This document shows, in pieces, positions 59,608-64,000 of a stretch of DNA of 64,000 nt (the stretch's first letter is position 1; each line of letters opens with the position of its first letter). Origin of the DNA: Sphingopyxis sp. H115 (GTDB lineage: Bacteria; Pseudomonadota; Alphaproteobacteria; Sphingomonadales; Sphingomonadaceae); the NCBI RefSeq assembly GCF_001468465.1, contig NZ_LNSA01000013.1, positions 1 to 64,000 on the forward strand, written 5' to 3'. Below the pieces are notes generated by a model that did no database searches, was not told the DNA's origin, and saw nothing but the letters and a program-made list of their open reading frames with translations. Made by a program: the position numbers and the translations under genes.

Positions 59608-61053
59608 ATGCTGACAGCCAACCTATCGTTCGAAGACCTTGGCGCAAACTGGGATGTGTCAGACACCACCATCCAAATTGGCGAGAGCAAGATCGAAATT
59701 TTTAAATCGTCCCAGTTGAGTTGGTCGACGCGCCGGTTCGACGGTGGGCAGCTGCTGTGGATCGGAGAGATCGCAGATCCTTTTGAGGCGGCCGATGCCG
59801 CGAATCCGTCGTCGGATCTTTACCGCGACTTCGATGCAGCTGAAGGCATATGTCTGATCGTCCACGGCGATGATCGGGTTGAACTAGTACGAACGTGCGC
59901 GGGAAATTGCCCAATCTACTTGGCCCGTGGAAGAGGGCGCGTCGCAATCTCATGGAGATTTGAAGACGCAGTTGCCGTGCTGGACCGTGCGGAGCCCGAC
60001 ATCCTTATGTGCCAGCGTTATATCGAAGACGGCATGAACCAAGTGCGAGACCAGATTATTTCGGGCGTGCAGATGCTTTGGCCGGCGGAGCGGGCAATTA
60101 TAGGTCAGTCATCGACGGAATTCGAGCAAATGCCAAGCCCTCAAGCGTTGTTGCCCGCGCAATTCGCGGACGGGGCAGTGGCAACGGGCGAATTTCTGAG
60201 GCTCATTGCCGAAGCCATGTCTGAGAATTTTGCTCGGGCGAATGGCGCCCTTGTCGAATTGAGCGGAGGTTTGGATTCCTCCTGTGTTGCATTTGCCGCA
60301 GCGCTGCTCGAACGGCCGACCAGTTCATGTGGTGTCATTCACACGGGTCCGGTCGGGGTCCAACAGACCAGCCGGCGGAATGAAATTATCGAGCTGTGCC
60401 GGCTGCGGGATTTTACTTATCCGGCGGCGAAAGATTTGACCTATCAGTCGCTCGGCCTGCCCGGCTTTGGGATCACGCCATTTGACGAGATGTACAGACT
60501 GCAGTGCTCCAATTTGCTTGAGCGCGTCCGGGCCGAGATTCCCGAACTCGATCTCGTGTTGACCGGTATGGGGGGAGATGAACTGGTCAAAGACTATACG
60601 TTGCATCGGACTGACTACGAGGTTGCTGGTTACACTTCGTCATCTGCCGTGGTGGCCGCCGCTTGCCGCAGCGATTTATTTATGCGCCTCGGATTGTGGC
60701 CAAAGAGCCCGTTGATCTCGAGACCTGTTGTCGATTTTTGCCGCGCGCTCCCAAAAAAAATACGTGAGGATCGACAAATTCACAAACTGGCGCTGGTTCG
60801 ATCGGGAGTGAGCGACGCTTTTCTGTTCCCGCGGTACTATGAGCATTTTGGATATGTATCCGACCTCAGTGCCCGGAGTTTTGATTTCGACGATTATTTT
60901 AGCACCTCCGCAATTCACGATTGGCGAATCTACGATATCGACACAGTTCTAGAACAGGCGCGAGAGGCCACGCTCTACGGCTTCACGCCCGAGCTACGAA
61001 CCACGCTCTTCTTTCTATGCAAGTTGGAAGCCGTCTTGCGTAGCTACGTGTAG
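59608..61053 (+). CDS. Asparagine-synthetase-like enzyme (lasso-cyclase-like)
   Basis: 481 aa. The N-terminal part resembles a degenerate glutaminase domain without a catalytic Cys at position 2. The C-terminal Asn-synthetase domain has the ATP-pyrophosphatase loop SGGLDSS at 219-225 and TGMGGDEL at about 319. Size and architecture match lasso-peptide macrolactam synthetases (McjC type), which adenylate an Asp/Glu side chain and form an isopeptide bond. It follows the four peptide genes and a terminator. ATG 59608 has GAGGGGCGGG upstream; a GTG at 59569 lies inside the terminator and is rejected. Confidence 0.85.
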   Translation: MLTANLSFEDLGANWDVSDTTIQIGESKIEIFKSSQLSWSTRRFDGGQLLWIGEIADPFEAADAANPSSDLYRDFDAAEGICLIVHGDDRVELVRTCAGNCPIYLARGRGRVAISWRFEDAVAVLDRAEPDILMCQRYIEDGMNQVRDQIISGVQMLWPAERAIIGQSSTEFEQMPSPQALLPAQFADGAVATGEFLRLIAEAMSENFARANGALVELSGGLDSSCVAFAAALLERPTSSCGVIHTGPVGVQQTSRRNEIIELCRLRDFTYPAAKDLTYQSLGLPGFGITPFDEMYRLQCSNLLERVRAEIPELDLVLTGMGGDELVKDYTLHRTDYEVAGYTSSSAVVAAACRSDLFMRLGLWPKSPLISRPVVDFCRALPKKIREDRQIHKLALVRSGVSDAFLFPRYYEHFGYVSDLSARSFDFDDYFSTSAIHDWRIYDIDTVLEQAREATLYGFTPELRTTLFFLCKLEAVLRSYV

Positions 61054-61208
61054 CGGGGAGAGCCAGACGGGTTCGATATGCGTAAAAACGATGCTATGCC
61101 TCGCGGATGACCTTTGAAATCGTTCCGGGAACCGAAGCGCTTCTCGTTGAAATCGAAGCGCGGCTCGATGCGGAGAAGCGGCTCACAAGGATGGCGAAGC
61201 CGCACACG

Positions 61209-61439
61209 TCAACCGGTCTCAGATGGGCGCGCGGGGGCGCCGATGAACGATTCCGTCACGGCACGGTAATAGGGAATTTTGGCGATCATCTGCCACAGCT
61301 CGATAGGGAGAACGGCCGCGACTGGGCGTTGCCCGTCGTCAATGTAGATTACGCGCGAACCGGCGTCGGCGATTGCGTTGACGAGATCTTGCCCGCGCAG
61401 TTGCGCGCGCGGGCGCGTGGGGGAGGGGTTCTGGTTCAT
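61209..61439 (-). CDS. Small antitoxin-like protein (Phd/YefM flavour)
   Basis: A 76-aa protein with LRGQDLVNAIADAGSRVIYI, then DDGQRPVAAVLPIELWQMIA, a pattern like the N-terminal Phd/YefM fold (beta-turn 'D-x-x-x-P-V-A-A-V-L-P'). No toxin gene is adjacent. The opposite-strand frame covering it is Arg-rich and rejected. It is convergent with the peptide cluster. Confidence 0.5.
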   Translation of the reverse strand: MNQNPSPTRPRAQLRGQDLVNAIADAGSRVIYIDDGQRPVAAVLPIELWQMIAKIPYYRAVTESFIGAPARPSETG

Positions 61440-61546
61440 CGGCGCGATCTCGCAGAAATGTCTTATTTGTCAGTGAGTTTCGTTGCCTAACCGGCGGTTG
61501 ACGTTTCCAGAGATGAAACAGTCAGGGCGTAAAATCGCGCTTGCAA

Positions 61547-62212
61547 TCAAAGTAATTCGGGTTGCCGATCATTTGGCCGCCGTTTTGGAACCCATAGTTC
61601 GTCTGTTGGCTCGACGATGAGCCGGTTGGCGGGGTACTGCTTTACCAGTTCCAGCGCTTGGTCGGTCTCGGCGTGGAGCCAGCTGTCCCAATCGTCGGGA
61701 TGCAGTATGACCGGCATCCGGTCGTGGATCTCCATCATCTCGGGTACGGCATCGACCATGACCATCGTATAGCTGTCGCCCCATTCGTCGGTCGGCCGCC
61801 AGAAGCCGGCGCAGGCGGCGATCGGCTGGTCAGCGACGCGGACCCACGTCCGAGTCATGTTCGGGCTGGCGCCGACGGCCTCAGCAAAAGCGGTGATCGG
61901 TATCAGGCATCTTTGTCCTGGCTGGATGAACCACTCGTGCCACATCCCGAACGGGTTCATCAGATGATCGTCGCGGGCGTTGTTGACCTTCAGCGGCTTG
62001 TTCAACTCGCCGGTGCGTTTGTTCTTCAGATATTTGGGGAAGCCCCACGTCATCGCGTCCATCACGCGTTCGCCGGCGTTCTCACGAACGATGAAGCCGG
62101 TGCCACCCTTCCACACGTCGCCGGTGCTGGCATTTGTCGGTTTCGGGCGCCGGGCCTTGAAGTGGGAGGCAACTTCGTCGACCGAAGCCTTGAGCGTGAT
62201 CTGATTGCACAT
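61547..62212 (-). CDS. SRAP-family protein (YedK/HMCES-type abasic-site shield)
   Basis: 221 aa beginning M-C-N-Q, so the catalytic Cys2 is present. Other SRAP residues are visible: N77-N78-A79-R80, E111 (ITAFAEAV) and H163 (EIHDRMPVILHPDDW). The family covalently traps abasic sites in single-stranded DNA through Cys2. It is the last gene of a leftward operon that starts at an SOS box, in line with the old name SOS response-associated peptidase. Normal length. Confidence 0.9.
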   Translation of the reverse strand: MCNQITLKASVDEVASHFKARRPKPTNASTGDVWKGGTGFIVRENAGERVMDAMTWGFPKYLKNKRTGELNKPLKVNNARDDHLMNPFGMWHEWFIQPGQRCLIPITAFAEAVGASPNMTRTWVRVADQPIAACAGFWRPTDEWGDSYTMVMVDAVPEMMEIHDRMPVILHPDDWDSWLHAETDQALELVKQYPANRLIVEPTDELWVPKRRPNDRQPELL

Positions 62213-62229
62213 CCTCGGCTCTCCGCTTC

Positions 62230-62745
62230 TCAGGCGGCGCCGAGCAGCCCTTCGATACTGGGCTGGATCGGCGGCATGATCGTGAAGCTACCTTCGGGGA
62301 AGGGGCGCAAGATGTCCAGCGGTGGGCGCGCCTGCTGCAGCCAATCGAACCAGTCGTCAGGATCGACCACTGCCACATGGCGATCTTTGTGCTCTGCAAG
62401 GTCGGGGTACGCCGGAACGGTCAGCGCCGCGAACGCATCGGGATAATCGCGCGTGCCGCGCTGCCAGACGCCGGCGATGCAGAAGAAAGGAATGTCGGTG
62501 ACGAGACTCGCGGCATAGAGTGTCTTGCCGTCGCGCTTGATGCCGAATTCATTGGCCAGGATAAGGCAGGGGCTTTCGATCCGGGCTGTTTCCGATTTGA
62601 GGAGCGGAATTTGTCCGATCTCCGGGTCGCGCGACCGGAGACCCCAATGCGCTTCGATCTGCTGTTCCTCCTGACCGTCCCATATCATGATGCGATGACC
62701 ACCGCGGCCTAGCCCCTGAAGCGTGTCGTCGAATTCAATGTCCAT
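62230..62745 (-). CDS. Degenerate SRAP-like protein
   Basis: 171 aa, 17 bp upstream of the intact SRAP gene. It shares the C-terminal half of the SRAP layout (IAGVWQRG, then AEHKDRHVAVVDPDDWFDWL, aligning with IHDRMPVILHPDDW) but begins M-D-I-E and lacks the catalytic Cys2. It probably cannot crosslink abasic DNA in the usual way; a binding or partner role is inferred. Confidence 0.7.
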   Translation of the reverse strand: MDIEFDDTLQGLGRGGHRIMIWDGQEEQQIEAHWGLRSRDPEIGQIPLLKSETARIESPCLILANEFGIKRDGKTLYAASLVTDIPFFCIAGVWQRGTRDYPDAFAALTVPAYPDLAEHKDRHVAVVDPDDWFDWLQQARPPLDILRPFPEGSFTIMPPIQPSIEGLLGAA

Positions 62746-62756
62746 CGGTCAATCTC

Positions 62757-63083
62757 CTATGTCCTGAAGCGCCGCATCGCGCGTTTCCATTCGCGATCGT
62801 CGGGCATTTCCAGTTCGATGACCCCTTTTTCCCATGGGACGGTCTCGAGACGCAGCGGTTGAACGCGGCGGCCGATCCGCGCGGCGCATTGCCGGCACCA
62901 AAAATGGCGCGTCGCGTCGCGGAAACTATCGTTCCACCCCTTGCGCTCAAACCGCCACCAGAGGCTCGCCGCGTGAAATTTGGCGCTATGCCCGCACCGG
63001 CATGTGACCAGCACAGCATAATGCCAGACGGCCGCCTCGAATATGTGCGTGGCGCGACGCAGTCCATCCCTCGTATTCTGCAC
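62757..63083 (-). CDS. Zinc-binding protein of the SOS operon, 108 aa
   Basis: GTG 63083 lies 1 bp after the stop of the DUF6771-like gene. Two cysteine pairs (VTCRCGHSAKF and FWCRQCAARIG) separated by a Trp/Phe-rich segment (SLWWRFERKGWNDSFRDATR) suggest a zinc ribbon. It resembles in outline the SOS-boxed zinc-ribbon protein at 4787-5029. Longer frames upstream overlap the preceding gene. Confidence 0.65.
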   Translation of the reverse strand: MQNTRDGLRRATHIFEAAVWHYAVLVTCRCGHSAKFHAASLWWRFERKGWNDSFRDATRHFWCRQCAARIGRRVQPLRLETVPWEKGVIELEMPDDREWKRAMRRFRT

Positions 63084-63084
63084 G

Positions 63085-63285
63085 TCACAGCGCCAGCGCC
63101 TGCTGCTCGCCGGCGATCGCGCGGGAGACGGGCGGCGATAAATGATCGACGATCGCGCCGGCGAGCTCCATCGCAGCATCGATACGAAGATGCTCGCGCG
63201 GCTCGGTGAGGCCAAGTTTTGCCCACCCCGGGGCAGCCAGCAGAGCGTCGGCGATCGCATTTTTGTCGAGTCGGTTCATTCCCAT
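63085..63285 (-). CDS. DUF6771-like small protein, first gene of the SOS operon
   Basis: 66 aa (MGMNRLDKNAIADALLAAPG, then WAKLGLTEPREHLRIDAAME, ending QQALAL). This matches my recollection of the DUF6771 family of sphingomonads. Either ATG 63285 or ATG 63279 may start it; the SOS box ends 4 bp before the former. With so short a leader the mRNA is probably leaderless. Role unknown; DNA-damage induced by inference. Confidence 0.7.
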   Translation of the reverse strand: MGMNRLDKNAIADALLAAPGWAKLGLTEPREHLRIDAAMELAGAIVDHLSPPVSRAIAGEQQALAL

Positions 63286-63289
63286 ATCG

Positions 63290-63304
63290 GAACATAAGAA
63301 GAAC
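63290..63304 (-). promoter_or_regulatory. LexA (SOS) box, GTTC-N7-GTTC
   Basis: Reverse strand GTTC TTCTTAT GTTC, 4 bp before ATG 63285. Exact alphaproteobacterial LexA direct repeat, with the same geometry as the box at 5034-5048. Confidence 0.8.
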
Positions 63305-63412
63305 ATTAGCGCAATGCGGATTCGACGGGCCGTTTCGAGCGGGCAGGACGATGCGCCGTTCGGGATTGAAAAGGAATGACTCTTTCTGTCGAGCCCCGCG
63401 GCGGCGCACCTC

Positions 63413-63691
63413 CTATTGGGACTGGATCCGATAGGATGTTCCCAAGCGGCTTTCGGCGCTGTTCCGTCGCGCAAGGACAGAACGGACATAGCGATCGGCT
63501 TCGGTGCCGTGCGGGAATGAGCGGATTTTGCGCTGACCTGCAGCTCCGATCCGTCCCCAACGGGTCTCGACGATGATGGAACCGAAAAGGTCAATGCTCG
63601 CGAGAATGCTGTAGCGGCGATGGATGTTCCGCGCGGGATTGCGCGCGATCAGCTCGATGTCGATTTCATCGAAAGGCGTGCCGGTTTCCAT
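63413..63691 (-). CDS. WGR-domain protein
   Basis: 92 aa; residues 24-85 form a WGR domain (YSILASIDLFGSIIVETRWG R: W45-G46-R47, then GQRKIRSFPHGTEADRYVRS). WGR domains occur in PARPs and in small bacterial proteins and are thought to bind nucleic acids. It lies just upstream of the SOS operon, same direction, 109 bp before the SOS box, and may belong to the same DNA-repair neighbourhood. Confidence 0.8.
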   Translation of the reverse strand: METGTPFDEIDIELIARNPARNIHRRYSILASIDLFGSIIVETRWGRIGAAGQRKIRSFPHGTEADRYVRSVLARRNSAESRLGTSYRIQSQ

Positions 63692-64000
63692 CCGCGTAGT
63701 TTAGTCCCGGTGCCCCGCGGCGTCGCACGAATTTTCTAAATCGATCTCGGCACAGTGATTCAGCAGCTCGATCATGGACGAGGAACAGTGCAGCGGATTT
63801 GGGGCAGGGCATCATAGCGGCGAACACTGACAGAAATTGCCTGCTCCCATTGGGGAGCATCCGCCGGCATAGCCGGCGGTCCCGACCGTGAAGGCCGGCG
63901 CTTTGGAGTTTTTAATAGCGCTTTTCGTGAGGGGCGATCTGCCCCTTTATGTCGAATTCATTGGCCGACCAGGCCAATTCCCTTTGAACGTAAGAGAATC
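63692..64000. other. Gene-free right edge
   Basis: No supported gene in 309 bp. The short inverted segment GCCGGCATAGCCGGC (63871-63885) could be a weak hairpin. A gene running off the right edge cannot be excluded. Confidence 0.4.

Noticed and set aside
61107..61490. Forward 127-codon frame after the cyclase-like gene
   Set aside because: The second half is the antisense of the antitoxin-like gene 61209-61439, and there is no start signal; the first residues could be a remnant but cannot be supported.
63871..63885. Hairpin GCCGGCATAGCCGGC as a terminator
   Set aside because: Short stem, no T-run after it on either strand.
1..64000. CRISPR array or rRNA genes
   Set aside because: No regularly spaced identical repeats and no rRNA-like conserved stretches were seen anywhere in the window.

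Overview
This window reads as accessory, plasmid-type DNA of a sphingomonad (Sphingobium/Novosphingobium/Sphingopyxis group, Alphaproteobacteria). The inference rests on a G+C-rich backbone, several small families I associate with sphingomonad replicons (DUF736, DUF2274, a DUF6771-like protein), alphaproteobacterial GTTC-N7-GTTC SOS boxes and a trb operon of the alphaproteobacterial type. No rRNA, complete tRNA or CRISPR array was seen.

Layout. 1-1 kb: an IS110-family transposase running off the left edge and a truncated gene end. 1-10.7 kb: small plasmid backbone genes (DUF736, a toxin-antitoxin-like pair, SSB, an SOS-boxed zinc-ribbon gene, a DUF2493/SLOG protein, unknowns). 10.7-19.4 kb: mobilisation module with a candidate oriT region, an RHH protein, a TraD-type coupling protein, an XRE regulator, a MobF relaxase-helicase and membrane proteins. 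19.9-24.8 kb: a complete Tn3-family transposon with 38-bp inverted repeats carrying a MarR regulator and a DUF417/RclC-like membrane protein. 24.8-32.2 kb: a second backbone block (DUF1173-like remnant, SGNH hydrolase, paralogous small proteins, ParA with a repeat-rich upstream region, Toprim protein, strawberry-notch protein), truncated at both ends. 32.2-36.1 kb: a metabolic insert (SDR, LysR, TetR, isochorismatase-like hydrolase, cyanase) with matching operator-like boxes. 36.1-42.2 kb: the distal half of a trb type IV secretion operon (trbE', J, K, L, F, G, I, DUF2274). 42.2-43.7 kb: an IS3-family element. 43.7-50.3 kb: a Tn3-family mercury-resistance transposon (tnpA, merA, merP, merT / merR, tnpR). 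50.3-52.5 kb: unrecognised membrane and small proteins.

52.5-61.1 kb is the most interesting part: a one-directional cluster of a secreted S9 peptidase (lasso-isopeptidase-like), an HlyD adaptor, a C39-peptidase ABC exporter, four short peptide genes with double-glycine-type leaders and an almost invariant C-terminal core (K-x-x-PYDMDYATR), an intrinsic terminator, and an asparagine-synthetase/lasso-cyclase-like enzyme. No lasso B-type leader peptidase or recognition protein is present, so this looks like an unusual ribosomal-peptide (RiPP) pathway in which the C39 exporter could remove the leader. Several of the peptide genes are below 60 codons.

61.2-63.7 kb: an antitoxin-like gene, then a leftward operon with a GTTC-N7-GTTC SOS box immediately before its first gene, encoding a DUF6771-like protein, a zinc-binding protein, a degenerate SRAP-like protein and a canonical SRAP (YedK/HMCES-type) DNA-repair protein, preceded by a WGR-domain protein. 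The 4.8-5.0 kb zinc-ribbon gene has the same SOS-box geometry.

All functional statements are from reading translations and motifs; no database search was run.
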